Positions 1 through 14,363 of a stretch of 64,000 nucleotides of DNA are shown piece by piece; position 1 is the first letter of the stretch, and every line of letters starts with the position of its first letter. The notes beneath the pieces were generated by a model. The model was not told the DNA's origin. It worked only from the letters and a program-made list of their open reading frames with translations, and did not search any database. The DNA lies in the NCBI GenBank assembly GCA_032173965.1, contig CM063290.1, positions 9,945,501 through 10,009,500 on the forward strand, read 5' to 3'. The stretch is from Sitta carolinensis (Eukaryota; Chordata; Aves; Passeriformes; Sittidae). Made by a program: the position numbers and the translations under genes.

Positions 1-370
1 GCTATGGGGCAGTCCAGCAGCACAGGCCGTGGCTTGCTCAGGTGGATGCTGTGGGGAGCAAACATCCCTCGGCACGGGTTTGGGGACCGCATTTCCTGGC
101 TGGCAGCCACTAGAGGCTGCCCTGCTCCAGCTCCTGAGCTCCCGCTCCTCGGCATGACCGCTGCTTCGCTGCCGTGCTTGGAGGAGACAGGAGAAGACCT
201 GAAGTTTTATTTTTCTCCTTTCTTCTACTGGCAGGTGTCGCAGCCAGCCTGGGACCTCAGGGATGTACCTGGTGTCCCTGCTCTCAGGCAGAGGAACTGA
301 GGTACGAGAAGCTGCGTGAGAGCCCAGTGCTTGTGTGTGCTGCTGCCACGAAAGGGGGCAGAGCTCGCCC

Positions 371-457
371 TCTGTATCTGCGTCTGCGTGTCTGCGTGTC
401 TGCGTGTCTGTGTGTCTTTGTCTCTGTGTCTCTGTGTGTCTGTGTCTCTGTGTGTGT
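371..457 (+). repeat. (TGTCTG/TCTG)n degenerate microsatellite
   Basis: An imperfect run of TCTGCGTG, TGTCTG and TGTGTCTC units. It creates spurious open frames rich in Cys/Val on the plus strand and His/Arg/Thr/Asp on the minus strand. No gene is implied. Confidence 0.9.
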
Positions 458-1881
458 AATAACAGAAAAACCTGCAGACCTGCCGGGAGAGCTTGGGGCG
501 ACCCGATTCTGGAAACTGCTGGGCAGACCTGATGGTTGGGACCTGAAGCACCAGAGCTTCTCTGGGAGAGCTGTAGTGTCTCCAGCTGCACATGCACCCT
601 CGGTCCTGCACTCACACACCTCTGCAAGCACAGCACCCCTTTGCTAAGCCGCTGTGCCGGGGGAAGCTGACTTCTTAACTTCATTGTCGACGCACTCACT
701 ACAATGTCCTGTTCAATAGGATTCCTGCCTGTATGGTCCAGGCATTTCTGCCCTGCATGGTGCCAGATGCAGAGATGTAGCTGTAGAAAGGCAAAACCTG
801 AGCTGTGCTGAGTGGGTTGGAAATATCCCTGAGACAATCCTGCTGCCCTGAGAGAAAGCCATGGTGATGGAGTCGCGAATTCCGGGCAGGATGCATGAGG
901 TGATCCCATGGGGATGCTGGATGCCAGAACAGATTATCCTGATGGTCCTTCATCGCCTTCAGATGGCTCAAGAGCTTCTGGGCTGATATCACCAAATGCT
1001 CAGCACCAAGCCTTCCTCTCTGCTCCCTTTCATTTGAGGGGGTGTGTGGGTCCCAGCCCTGGTTTGCATGGCACCACACGGGACACTGGGCTGGCTCGAG
1101 GGACAGGGCTAGTGTCACTGGATCTGGCACAATTCCTCGATGTCCCAGCCATCCCAGAAACGGCTGTGTGCTCCATCGTGTGGCAGCAGGCAAGGCGGTA
1201 CTGGGGAGGGATGGTTCCCAGGGAGTCAGGCAGGTTTAGAGTGCTGATGGGTCAAAGCCTCCACTCCTCTCTTTCTCCTTTGATCTCATTCATCGTTGCT
1301 CTTCTCTTTTCTCCTGCGCCCTACAGAGGGTGTCATAAATCCCTGCCTCTGCCCTGCTGCTAATGGGATGCATTGTCCAGAGCCAGCAGGATCCTCAGGT
1401 GATGTAAATTGATGTGGCTGCCCTATGATGAGGGTTCTGGCTATGAATTAGCTCAGGTGAAGATCTGCTCCATAGTTTCTCTTTCATTGTTATCAAAGTC
1501 CGAGCATGGTTTCCGGTGCCTGAAAGTCGCTGCCTTCTATCACATTTGGTCTTTAGCAGACCAGTGTGTTGCAAAGACATCTTCGTTTATCTTCTCAGTG
1601 CATCTGTTGCAGCCGGATGCTTCTCTGACCCTCATGTTTTCAATAATCCTTTTCCTCCTTCCCACCAGCTTTACAGAGCCTTTTATTCGTTTGAGAGATA
1701 AGTATTTATGTATGTGTTGGTGAGGAAAACTTAATCAATGCCTGTGAATAACATTTCTTTGTGTGTTAGACCCATCAGATCTCCCCCAACCCCTTCCTTT
1801 GTTTTGTTGAGGGTTGTTTGGAGTGGGGGTTTTGTTTATTTTTATCCTTTCCCTGCAGGATTCACATTCTGCTCTGGCCAC

Positions 1882-1902
1882 TTTTTTTTTTTTTTTTTTT
1901 TT
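1882..1902 (+). repeat. Poly-T tract (21 T)
   Basis: A pure run of 21 T. On the minus strand no AATAAA or ATTAAA lies just upstream of the A-run, so it is not an obvious retrocopy tail. Confidence 0.9.
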
Positions 1903-3830
1903 CCCTTCCTGAAGTTCAATTGTCAGAGGCAGAAAGTGAATTCTAAGTAAAAGCTGTCATTTTGGAGAGACACCAACCTCATCAGTTCCTGTGACCCACA
2001 CCATGCCTGTCCAGGAGGCTGCTCTCCCTGCTGCCCTCAGTCTTTCCATGAGAGACAGGGAATCTCTCCCTGAAAATTCAGACACATCTTCTGAACACAG
2101 ATTTCACTGTGGGCAAGTGCTTCCCCAAATCTGCACGTTTCAGAACTGAGTGATGAAATCCAGATGCAAAATCCTCATGCACAGGTTTGTGTTTTTTGTT
2201 TCTTTTTCCCTCCAGGTGATTTAAAAGTAAGAGACATGAAATTGTGTCTTCCAGGCCAGGAGTCTTAATGAGGCTTCAGCTGCTCTCTTTGCAAGGGCAG
2301 GGTGCTGTGGGCACCCGTGCTGTGGGCACTGGACCTGTTACCTTTTCAGGGTGAGCTGGGGCAGCCCAGAGCTTGCTCTGGCCAGGGATTGAGATGGAAT
2401 GCTCCAGTTCCTGCCGTAGCTGAAGGGCTGTATGGTGGAAAAACCCCTCTGATCCTTCTCCCTGCTGTATTTTCTATGCAGTGGGTGCCAGATGGGTCTC
2501 ATTTAAACCACATTGGGACAGTGTCAGTCTGGACCAGTCCTCACCCACTGGTTGAGCTCAGCGCTTCCGCAGCTCCGCGTGGCGTGTGCTGACTGTTCCG
2601 GCCATCAGCATCCCTGGGGATCCTGCTCTGGGCACGGCTGAGCTGCTTTCCTGTGCCCGGGGAGCAAGCGTGGCAGCTGCATGTGTATTCTGCCCAGTAG
2701 TGAGAGGGAAGCTCGCACACCATGGTGATGCACGTGTGTTTGTGGGAAGCAGCTACAGGAAACTAATGGACCGTGAAATTATCCAAGGAAAGAAAAAAGA
2801 AAGGAGAGAGAGCAAACTGCACTGCATCCACAACCTGCTCCACTCTCAGCCAGCTTAATGCACTGGCAAATAAGATATAGTAGTTTTATGCTGAAGACAG
2901 GAGGGGCTGGTAAAATGCTTCTTTCCACCTTATTTCGGGGACCTATTGTGAAGCTACACTGGAAAGATCGATTTCCTGGGAGAAGCTACAAGGAATTGTT
3001 ATTGCATTAAAAGGAAAAAAGAAAAGCAAACAAAAAAGGCTTTCAGGGGAAAATGGATAATCATCATCATCCTTGTGATAGTAAAGTAGACCACTCTAGC
3101 AATCTTTATCCCAAGGGATCCCAAAGTGTGTTGCCAAATTGTGTGTACAGAAATTCCTTGCCATATTTCTGGAGCTCCACCTCCAGTGGGGAAAGGACAC
3201 ATGGGGGAAAAATGTGCTTGAAAACAGAGACTGCAGGGAAATTGAGAGATATGGACTAGCTACTTAGAGCAGAATTCAGCAATGGAGCAGCATCCCTGAG
3301 TGAGAGGATTGGAGGTTACTAATGGCCCTGAATGGGCACAAAGAGAGCAGCAGCAGCTTTTCATCACCAGGCTCCCTATCTAACCTAATCTGATCTAATC
3401 AATTCTGCTTTTTACATTTCTGCCACAGCAGTGTCTGAGATGGAAATGAAGCTGTCGGCAGTAACTAGAGCTGTTTGGGAAATGTGTTATTTTTTTCCCA
3501 TCAAAAACGTCTGGTGAGTACATATGTTTTTGTTGAAGACAGAGAAAAGCCCTCTGATTTTTATTTAGTCTATTCAAAGTCTGAAGCTCAGGGTTTCAGG
3601 TTGCTGGAGTGTCTATTGGAATTACTGCACTTCTCAGCTCTCAGAGTGGAATTGTCTGGGGAGATGTTAAATGTCCATTTGATCAAAAAGCTGTGTTATT
3701 GCTGTGTTGCCCCAGGAGCAGAAGATGACCGATTTGACTCTGAAAGAATCAGTCAGAGATCATTTATTCATCCTGCTGCAAGCTTGCCAGGTGGTGGGAC
3801 TCTGTTTTGGCTGCACCTTTCTCCACAACT

Positions 3831-4010
3831 TCACAGAATCAGAGAATTCTATGTTGGAAGGGACCTCAGGGATTATCTGGTCCAATCTTCTTGGCAATAG
3901 CATGGTCCAGACAAGATGGCCTGGCACTGTCTCCAGCTGAATGTTAAAAGTGCCCAATGATGGGGAATCTGCCACTGAGAAGATTGTTCCTATGGCTTAT
4001 TATTATCATT
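3831..4010 (-). mobile_element. CR1 LINE, truncated 3' end
   Basis: On the plus strand this reads CAGAATCAGAGAATTCTATG, then TTGGAAGGGACCTCAGGGAT and TATCTGGTCCAA. This is the reverse complement of the well-known CR1 3' end (ATTCTATGA tail and the motif TTGGAAGGGACCTTAAAGATCATCT). The element therefore runs on the minus strand and is 5'-truncated, like most CR1 copies in birds. It is diverged (about one in five positions by eye), so it is old. The left end is well set by the tail; the right end fades out near 4010. Confidence 0.8.
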
Positions 4011-4060
4011 GTACAATAATCTTATTTGTGCCATTTTTGTACAATAATCTTATTTATGCC
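4010..4060 (+). repeat. Short tandem duplication, 23-base unit
   Basis: TGTACAATAATCTTATTTGT with its GCC extension at 4010-4032 recurs at 4038-4060 with a single G/A difference, giving a 28-base period. It sits at the fading edge of the CR1 copy and probably arose by replication slippage. Confidence 0.85.
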
Positions 4061-7000
4061 CAAGTTTTGCATCCCCCAATATGGAACCTGTCACTGGGAC
4101 CCAACCCAGCCCTCAGCAACAACTTCAATCCCCTGTTGCCAGATCTGAGAGGGACTTCAGAGTGCACTTGCTCAGGGCCTTCTTTCTATCCTGCTAGAAA
4201 TATCTGGAGAGGGAATTTCGTCTGATAACAGAAAGATCAACAGGAAGTTCTGGGGTTGTTTTGTGCTCCTTGAACCTGTGCAGGAATTAGATTTCTTCAG
4301 TGCCACGTTCATTCTATACCAGCTGAGGATCTGAAATGTGTTTACCAGGTTAATTTGCTTGCAAACAAGAGACAATTGACACCAGCGCTGCAGCTTAAAT
4401 GCTACGTGAGAGAATGTAAGCTGATGTGAAAGAGTAAACACCCCCAAAATAATGGATGGTGGCCATGTGCTCTGCTAAATACAGCTCCAGCTGGGATGCA
4501 GAAAGTGGAAAACGTGTAAATAAGAAAGAGGTGGAATTGTCTGATGTGAGTGCCTTGAGTCATGCACAAAGGCAGCTACAGGAGGTGGATGGGCTACCAG
4601 AACACGTGGGTTTTCCTCCACCTCTTCAGTTTTTCCCTTTGCAAAATCTTTTGTGGAAAGAATAAAAAGAAGTCCCTGGCAAATGAAGCTGTGCTGGAGG
4701 TCTGTGGTCTTGTCGTAGGATGATGCTCCAGCAGAGCTCTTCTGACTGAGATCCTCTCCTCTCACCTGGCTGAGAGAGCCAGCTCTTCTCTGGTCCCATG
4801 TGCCAGCAGGAGAGGTGGCCCAAAGTGCCTCATCCACAAATGATGTCCTGAGTCATCATCTCCAGCCTGTCATATCCCAGACCAAACCGGGTGGTCCCAG
4901 CTGGTCGGCCTCAGGGGGATGAGCTGTCAGAGCTATCACAGCTCATGCCATGGCCATGTCCCTCGCGTAAAGAGAGCTCTCTTCCCATCATGGCTCTGCC
5001 TAAGTAGTCCTCTTGAATTCCAATGAGCAGCGTGTCCCACAGTGTCACCAGAGTGGGAGCAGCCTGGAGCAATGCCGGGCTCTAGCAGTCCATCACCACT
5101 CAGCCAAGCACGGAGCCCCGTTCTCACTTATGAAAAGAAAGTTACATTAGAAAGGCCTTTTACCCAGATACTTAATTAAAATAATATTGAAACAAGCAAG
5201 ACACACTGTGTGCTAAGCACACGGTCACAGCTTCCCACAGCTCATTTGCAAGAGTGCTCAATAATGGCTGTGGGTAATTATTTTTTAATCAGCCAGTGTA
5301 AAGAACGATTGGCATGTTAACAAATGGTACTTATTTTCTCTTGCTCCAACGGGGCGAGATCAGAGGCAGTGTGGTGCCAGCCAAAGAGTAGCCCCTGGCA
5401 CAGCAAAATCCTTCAGCTCGCCATGGCTGGGTCTTGTGTTTGGAGATGCAAAGAAGTGGCTGGGATTAGGAATAGCTGGGGGCAGGGAGGAGGAGGCTGT
5501 GGGCATGGGGCAGCCCAAAAGCACTGAGTGCTTGGGAATGCGTCCCTGTGTGCAAAAACAGGAGGAGGAAATCTAGACAGAGATACCTTTGCAGCTATAA
5601 GGCTCCTATGCTCCCTCCCTCCTGTGTGAGCCAGGAGATAATTCAGGATAGTTTTGGGATGCTGACTTTGTCTGTCCAGGACCAATACTTCAATCAGGGA
5701 GATTTGGGCTGGCTTTCTCGTTAATTAGCTGAAATGTCACTGAAGCTCAGATGTGATTTCAAGGGCAAGAGCAGTGTTCCCAGCCAGTGGTGAGCTCTAC
5801 CTCCTGTTAATATTTTGCCCTTCCTAATTGCCTGCTGTCCCACTCCTTGAAAGTCCAGGGTGGCTCAGAAGGAGGGCAGCCCTGAATTGGTGCAATTAGA
5901 CAATTTTCTCTCCTTTTAAAAGTTAAGTGTCTGTTATATTTTATTCCTCCCAAACAGCAGAGCCACCAAGGGGGCACAGGACCTTTCCTCCAAGGTTCCT
6001 GCTTTTCTCCCTCTGCCTGCCTCCAAGGAAAAGCCTGGCTGAACCCTGAAGGATGCACTTCCTCAGTTCTGGTCTTTTCTTCCTCGGTTTGTCAGCCCTG
6101 CTTTGACTCTCAGAGGGCCTTGTGCTCCCGACAGTGCTTGGGTAACTTTGCACATTAATAATTCTGCTTGTTCTAAACCCACATTCTGGGTGCCATGAAA
6201 ATTAATGAGGGAGTCTCTGGAAATCAATTTGCTGCTGTAAAGTCTCCTTTCTGCAGAGCTGGGTGCTGTGGGCCTTTGGGGTTTATTTTAGGACGGCAGC
6301 GTTCTGTATCCTTGGACAAAGGATCTGGAACACTGTCTTGGGCTTTTGCTGTGGAAAGATGCACCTTATTTAACTTCCATACGTTTTCTGCCTCCTTTAT
6401 GTGACAAAGGTTTGTCAAGTCTTGCTCTGACTCTTCAGGTCGGGGTTTACTCAGTTGGCTTGGACTCAGGAGCATGCCAGAAGTGTCTCTTCAGCTTTGC
6501 AGGCTAAACCACACCATTTCTCCCAACCTTTCTGCATGGCTCTGGATCTTCCTGCTGCTGCTCCCTGCTCATCCTACAAATTTCAGCCTCCTAGGTTTTC
6601 AGGTTTTGCTCCCCCCTTAGGAAACATCCCAGCAGGTGAGGAGGAGCAGAACTCTACAGTCCCCTGATATCACTGCTCAGCTGAGCAAGCAGTTGCCCTT
6701 TTGTGGCTCAGTGGGCATGTGTTCCTGAAACCTCAGCCCCAGTGGCTGGAGGAAGTTCAAAGATGCTTCCTCACTTGGGAAATTCATTGTCATCACCACA
6801 AAGCGGGCTCCCAAGTCTTCCAAACAAACTCTTGGTTTCCCAGCAGCTGGCTTCAAGTGGCCTTTGTGATCCCACAAGACTGTGTGGGCTCATCTTCATC
6901 TCATCTTTCCATCTGGTTGATTTATTTCATTAAGTTGCAAAATTACAACTGACACATCCCTCCCACAATTAAGTTGATATTTGGGGTGCCAAAAATGACT

Positions 7001-10000
7001 TATCATACCACCCAAGAGCTATAACTTCTGATTTTCCCATCTGGGCAGATGTGCTTGGTGCCTCTGGGATTTCAGTATCCACAATATTGAATCAGGGAGT
7101 TTTAAATCAGCCACTGTCTCTAACCTCTCCATTGTGAAGTGCTGTTCAGGGGGCAGAGGTGGGAAGTGGAGATTTCCCGTTCGTTTGGTGCATGTTTAGT
7201 TTATTTTCATTGATGTTGCTAATTATTTTGTATGGTTTCCCCAGGTGCAGTGAGTTCTCATGGTTGTCTTTCCTTGCAGAGCCTCCAACACAAATAAACC
7301 CAAGCATCTAGTGAGATCATAGCAGGGAGCTGGCCAAGAGGGTGCTGATGCTGCTCCCACTGGGGGTGACTTATGGGTCCCATTTAGAGCCTTGAGGTGG
7401 GTTTTAATCCAGCACCACCAGCCAGCAGATGATCTGTCTGTACTCCTCCCTCCTTTATTTTCTACTCCCAAGATGAGACTCCAGCTATTCCCACCCTATT
7501 TTCTTTCCTCTGAGCCAGTACATCATATATTTTTTCCCTCATCTTTGAGGTGCCCAAAGGTCAAATTTGTCAGAAAGCTTTTCTCTTTCTCCTTTTTAAA
7601 AGCAATTTTATTAAAACAGGTCTCTAAACTGTGCCCCTGCCCAGGCTCAGGGGACCGAGCCATGACTCTTCTTCTTGCAAGTCAATTTTCCCTCCCAGTC
7701 AGTCCATTAAAATGCTTTTCCCTGCTGGAGCTGTTCTGGGTGAGAGCACTTTGCTTTATTAACATGGACATGTTTGCTTGGGAATTGGAAAAGGGGGATT
7801 TCTGAGTGAATTTTATCCTTTGAAACAATTCAGTGGTTCTGGCTGTTTGTGGTTTATTTTCCTAGAGTAAGGATGAGATGGTTTTCCTGGGGAACTGACC
7901 CATTAGGGTTCTGCTCAGCTGGCTGTGGGTACATGCTCAGGTTAATAAAATACCAGCAGTCAGTGTTTAGGTGCTGCTGCATCCCTGGTCAGATCTACAT
8001 TGCAGGGAAAGGGTAATTTGGGTCTTGACTCATTCCAATCATGGGGACAGAGACAAGGTGAGGGATGCTGTGTGCTCACCCAGCTCCTGGGGCAGTTGCT
8101 AGAGGTGATGTTCTCTGGCTGTACAACACATTGCACACCCTAAGCACTGTTTGCATGTGTCAGCTAGACAAACAGCTTGCTCTGAGATCTGAGATAAACG
8201 ACCTCTCCAATCTCAGAAGGCTCTCCATATCCATTACAGTTCCTATTTAGACTCACTCTTAGCTGGAAAATGAGTACACGTCTCTTGCAGATGTTCAAGA
8301 TACACCCACATCTACATTTGGAGTTAATCTTGTAGTCACTCTCTGTCAGTTCCAATAAAATGAGTTCCCCTTTCTTCATCAAATCTCAGGTGAAAGTTGT
8401 GATTAAAGTGTGAAATTGATGTTGCCCAGCAAAGGCCTTTCTGGAATGGCCACTGAATATGGGGACCAAACACAATCCCACACACATGTGGGTACTTGCA
8501 GGGATGTGTGTGTACAGGCACACATCCCGTCCTTGCTTTGAAGATCACACACATTTATGGAGTCAGACCCTGCTCCCCAGCCAGCACTCAGGCTCTCAGC
8601 AATATCTAATCTCTTCCTGTAGTTGGTGATGATTGCCATAAATACCCACAACATGAATGTGACTTCAGCCAGGTAGTTAAATTCTATTTATTTTCCCATA
8701 GTTTAAATCCCACCAGCCTAGGCTGTGTTATAAAGTGTAAATTCTCTGCCTTTCCCCACTGCCCTCTGCTCTTTTCCATGTGGAGATTATGAGCTGGGGG
8801 AAAGTAAATGTCTTATTTGAAGTAAAAAAAGAGAAAAGTAATGTTGAAATAGCTGCTGTTGGAGGAAGATACATTTTTCAAACACATCCTCTGTTCTCAG
8901 CGTGAGGCAGCAGCTGCCTGTGTTTCAGAGCATTATGGTACATTAGCCTCCACATGCAGTGTTACTTGCTTTGTTCATTATTTGAATTTCCACGTCTCTG
9001 GCAGGGGTAGATAGTGCCAGGGTGACAGCATGGGCGGAGTAAAAGGCTCTCCTCTGCCGTGCAGCAGAGGTATCAGTCCCCAGGCAGCGAGGGGTAGGGG
9101 CAGGGGTTAGGACACTGCTAACTCAGCAATGAACATGACAATTCCTTCTCTTTGCCTGAAAAAAAAAGGTGGTCTGGAGCCTTCAAACTCAGCCTGTATG
9201 GACACCCTGGAGGCTTAGCTATAGGGGTCTTTGATAGGATGTTGTCTCAGCTACTTCCATCCTTACCTGCTTCAGGAGAGGAGCTGTCTCATTAACAGCG
9301 TGGGAAGGTCAGTGTCTGTCTGTGGAGCATGATCTGGGTGAGATAAAAGGGGTTATTTTTCTTATTTATGAGAGCAGCCCATTCTCACTGAGACCTCGTG
9401 CTCCCCATGTGAAAGCAAAGATAGGAAAATGTGTGTTCCACTCAGCCCCCACCTTCGCTCTATCCTGTGCAGATAGATTTCTTTGTCTGAGTTTTGTTTT
9501 AGTGTCTACAGAAAATTAGGGCAATTTTTGAAGAAAAAAAATTACTTTGTAATGGGGGAGAAAGACAGAGAATATGTTTTAAAATTCTGTCTCAAAACAC
9601 CATCCTTTTGTCTCTACCAAGACTTTTTGCTGCATTTGACCTGAATTCTCAAATAGCTCTGGCCCTCCTGAATATCTGGTTTTCAACGAAAATACCCCTT
9701 TTGATTCACCAGATAATGTTGCCCAGGTCCACTCAGGAGGCTGCCCACAGAGTGCTCTGGACTGCCAAAATCTCACAGGGCTTCTAAATTCCCCATCAGC
9801 TGGGAGATTTAAGCAGAATATTTGTGATTCCGTCTCTGCCCTCATCCCTGGGCTGTGCTGATGACTGCATCTGTCCCACTCCATTGCCTGGAGAACCCCA
9901 GAAGATGGGAAGCTTGGGAAATATCTTTCTCTTCTGAGAAGCTATTTGCAAATATTAACATAAAGCCTATTTGTATGCATTCAAGGCCAAAGTTAGGCTG

Positions 10001-13000
10001 AGTTCCTCTTATCTCCAAAGCTCTGATGAGATGGGAGGGAGCGCACAGTATTTGATGGTGGGTGGATGGGAATGAGAGGTTGGATTCATTAATGACACTT
10101 TTCACTTTCTGTCTGGTTCTGGTACCAGCACAGATTTGCAGGGGAATGCAGTCAGTGGGTAGCAGAGATGCTTGGAAAACTGTGTCTGTTTGCCTTTGCA
10201 AACATGGAAATGAAGTATAAATCAAAGTAAACTTGTACTGACAACTCTAGAAATGGACTTGACTTCTGATAACAAAATGACACTGGAATAAAATATTGCC
10301 TTGAGAGCCAAATGATTTGACAGAAAAGGGCTGAGCAGCTCAGGCAGCCAGGTAAGCAGCCACTGACACATTGTGCACTGCTGAGTGCCAAATGGCTGAT
10401 GGCCTTGGTGAGCTGGTTTGGCCATTCCCTGTGAGCATTCCAGGCCCTGGCTGTGGTCACCCAGCCTGAGCTCCCAGTGTCACAGCCTGTGTGGCTGCAC
10501 TTGATTGCGCCTTCTCCAAACCGAGTGGATCCTGGTCCAGGATCCAGCTTTCTGGATGTCAGGCCCTGACAATGAGGAGTCTGCTCTGAGCTAGTCCTGC
10601 AGGAGAGGACAAGAGAAAGTGGTGTTCTGCCACATCATCATCCCATCTGTCTTGAAACCCCTTCCTGGAGCAGAGCAGAACATCCTCTGGAAGTGCCTAT
10701 CTCCCCTCTGACTGCAGGGAGAGCAGGACATGGCCAGTTCCAAGGCAGCCAGATTTCAGGGAATGGAGTATTTTCCTGCATTTAGCAGCTTTTCATACCC
10801 CAGTGGAACATATGGGAAAGGCATCTAGGGGCCCCACGGGGAAAGGTACAAATCCATCCTGCAGCCCTGTGCACCAGCATGGCCAAATGCCCATCCACTG
10901 CAGCCACTGCAGCTGAAGAGATAAGGAGAAGGAGCAAGACTTTGATTGCTGTGAATATGCAGCACACAGAGAAAACAAAGAGAGCCATTGATCTTCTTTA
11001 CTTCTTGGTGCTGTCAACAGGAATGGAGCACCTAGCTGCTCAGCCCCACTTTGTCAGAAAATCCTACTCTGAGTATTAGTTTCAGCTCATCCGAAAGAGC
11101 CTGACACTAAACATAAATCACAGTCAGAGACAAATGGAATAATACATGTGTATGTGTCCTTACTCTGGTATTAGTTTTACAGCCCAAAGCTGGGACTTCA
11201 GAGCCAAACGCTTTAAGTTCAGACACAAAACTTCTGGTCTAACCTCCCTGGAAAGCCTCTGAACCAGGCCAGCATTTCCAAGCCAGAAGGGGCGGCTCTG
11301 TCCAGCCTTTATTTTAGGTAGGACTGAAATGTGGAAAGATGAAATGAAATCACATGGCTTTGCCAGACAGCTGACAGTCAAAAATAAATGTGTTTCCATG
11401 GGAAAAGGGGAGAATTTTTAGCAAATGTATTAAGGCTTGCTAATCTCAAACCGCTGTTTCACTTTCTTTACAAAGCCAGTAATTGCAGAGAGGATCTGGA
11501 GGAGCTGGAGCCACTTGAGATGAGTGATTTGTAAGTAGAAACTAGTTTGAAATTCACTTTTTGGAACTGATGGTGAAGGGGCAGGGTTGGCTGGTTTCTA
11601 ATGCAGTGTTTTCCAGGTATGTTGTATAACTTTTTTTCTTCCAAATCTCTGGAGTGGTCCATAATGAGCAATTATAAAAGACTAATCTCATTAAAAGGAA
11701 AATCTCCTCATTCATTTAATTCTTAAATCTCTTTCTGTTGGGGGGGGAATATTTAAATGAGCTTCCTCCCATTATAAAGTTACTCCATGGTCTGTTTTTC
11801 ATCACAGTTAAATCAGAACAGGGGCATGAGGTCCTTTTACTTTAATCTGTTTTTAATCTGATTTTCCTTAAATGACGTTGGATCATTTCTGGTGCAGAGT
11901 CCTAGAAACCAGGGAGATGATGACTAGCAAGAGGTCATTTATTCTGCTCCACGGTCCCAACAGGGACCCTAAAGTTTCACTAATGATCATTGAAGCCATA
12001 AGGAAACACGCTCATTTTACCCATTGGCCAATAAATACTTTATAGTATTTAATGGGACTCTTCTTTATTTAAAGATGGGAGGGACAAGAGCCCTTTGTAG
12101 AAGCAGAATCTCATGGGGAGAGCTGTCAGTAGGGAGGAACGTTGTCTACACAGCACGGGGGGCTGGAGAGAGGGGCCCAGAGCTGGAGCAGCAGTTCCTC
12201 CCGCCGAAGCCGTGTCTGGGATGGGATGCTGGGCAGTGACAGAAGGGACAGCAGCACCCTGACACGGAGTGGGAGGTGCTCGCGGGCTCTGCACGCTTTG
12301 TTATCTGGGCTGTGCACTACAGCACTGCCAGCCTGCGTGCCTGGATAGCATTTCTGCCTGTGCCAAATTCGTCACTGGGCCTTTCTTCTGCTCCCCTTCT
12401 GTCCCTTATCAGCCACGCCCGTGCCTCGGTACCTGCCAATGCTGTCGGGAGACAAGGCTGTGCCTCCACCACCGCCCCCTCCTCGCCCCCGGGCAGGACT
12501 TGGCCTCTCTGGTCACCCAGTGGGGGAAGGCAGAGCTCAACAGGACAAAAGTCAATCCTAGTAATAAAGTAACAGACCGCTCCAGGAGAAGGAGAGTACC
12601 TGGAATTACTTTTCCTTCAGAAGTCAGCCCAAGATAAGGCATCAGCCCAAATGCCAATGTGCTAATGTTGGTCCTTTAGCAGCGTGCTCTGCTGGTATCT
12701 CTACCTTGCTTGTTCCACATCTGTGACAACCTGTCTCTCCCCAGCACCAGAGATACATATTTTGCATAGGAATTAGGGAAAATCATGCCAATGTTTCAAT
12801 GTGATTAAAAGAGGCCAACACCCTTACACCATCCTCTTAAATGTCCTCTTTTTTCCTACCCATGACCTCCATCCCGCTGAGATTCCCACCACATTGTCTT
12901 TGGAAGTGACTCCATGGTTTTGGGTTTGATCCCTGCCTTCCATCTGCTCCACTCTCCAACTTTCTAAATGCAACTATCCAGAGTTTGACGTGGAAGGATG

Positions 13001-14363
13001 GAAAATATTTTGCTAAGGGGAGGAGAAGAAGAATGGAGGGTTTGTCCAAAGAGAGAAACTTTAGCACGATGAAGGGCATTGTTTGAAATGGTCCAAAGCA
13101 AAACCTGGGGTTGAGACATTGCCAGAAAATGGCCAGCAGTAAAACTGGGACCTGGACCAGAGTGTCACAAATGGTTGCTTTGGCAAGAAACTGAAGTTCT
13201 TTCTCAGGAGAGGGTTTTATCCTGGCTGCCTTTTCCTTTCTCTGTATAATTTAATGTTTTAGGCTACTGTTCCTTTCTGCAGTGAGAGACAGTCCATGGA
13301 TGTTCTGTGCTCCTCCCTGTAGGATCAGAGGAGCTGCACAGAGGCAAGGTTCAATTGTTATCTTGTCTAAAAGCATTCAGAGACGGTCAATCCTGTCTCT
13401 TAATAAATGAAGTATTTCCTCTCCAGTTTATGTCCCTGGACTACAGCAGCCCAGATTTCTAATAAGCAGCAGCCTCTTCTCTCAGCAGAACAATTCTTTC
13501 TCATTCATAGATTGTTCTTCTCAAATTCAGTCATGACAGAAGTGGAAATCCATTTTTATGCCTCTTGGGCTTTTTTTCTGGGAGAAAACCCTTTCCTGTT
13601 GTTGAAAGGAGTCCAACATTGAAAGTCTTTTTAAAACTGCAGACAGATTGCTTTCTCTCTTGGTCTTGATTAATTTAAATGTAAAATTTAGGTGAGTAGC
13701 TCTTGACTGTAGGAGAAAGCTGGCTGTGGAGTTTTGTTTTCTAGGAGTCATCATCCAGAGCATAGTAACTAAGCACAAAATGAAATAAAACTGAGGAAAT
13801 ATTATGAAACATTAGGAGATCTGCAAGTGATATTTTAATTTTGGAATCAATGGACAGCCATTATTATGGAAACAGTAACCTTAATAAAAAAAGACTGGTA
13901 AAAATGATTTGAGAAAGGAAGAAGTCTAAATCCCTGTATATAATTTGGAATTCAAAATGCTGACTTTAAAGGAAAAAAGGTTGGAAAATGGTTTTGTTTC
14001 TTTTCCTCTGAAAATGCTGACTTTAATGGCCCCCCCCAAAAAAAAATCCATTGAAAAATGCAGAAAATATTTCAAGTGAAAATTTTCCAATACTATAAAT
14101 ATCACTTCCATTTTTGAATGCAAAGATGTGACTTATTTTTGAGGAATACTGCAACTTTCTAAAAAAGTGTACCAGTACTTAACCAAACTGCCTGGCTCCC
14201 AGCAAAGTGCTCCTTCCTGCTTGGAATAAAACAAAGCCCTGCAGGCTTGCCCAACCTACCTCCTACCAGCACAGACAGCAGTGAAAGGACCCTGGGCAAA
14301 CCCTTCACCAGTTCTCCAAATAAAGATGGGTACTGTAGTTTAACCTGTTCTTAAAACCTGCAG
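4061..14363. other. Intergenic DNA, no gene seen
   Basis: About 10 kb of unique sequence with short AT-rich stretches and one palindrome at 10527-10545. A fragment near 4290-4340 (TATACCAGCTGAGGATCTGA) recalls an ancient amniote repeat motif but is too short to name. The region at 12130-12500 is mildly CpG-enriched (GCTCGCGGGC near 12280) but less than the two islets listed. No coding exon recognised. Confidence 0.65.
10527..10545. repeat. 19-base palindrome
   Basis: GGATCCTGG and CCAGGATCC are exact reverse complements around a single T. No function can be assigned from sequence. Confidence 0.6.

Larger units (their letters stand above)
1..3830. other. Intergenic DNA, no gene seen
   Basis: Apart from the TCTG microsatellite and the 21-T tract, I see unique non-coding sequence. 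The longest open frames (up to about 165 codons) overlap each other on both strands and show no known domain. A pyrimidine tract and AG near 234 could be an acceptor, but no matching exon is evident. Confidence 0.7.

Noticed and set aside
225..647. Cys/Val-rich and His/Arg/Thr-rich frames at the left end
   Set aside because: They are translations of the TCTG/TGTC microsatellite.
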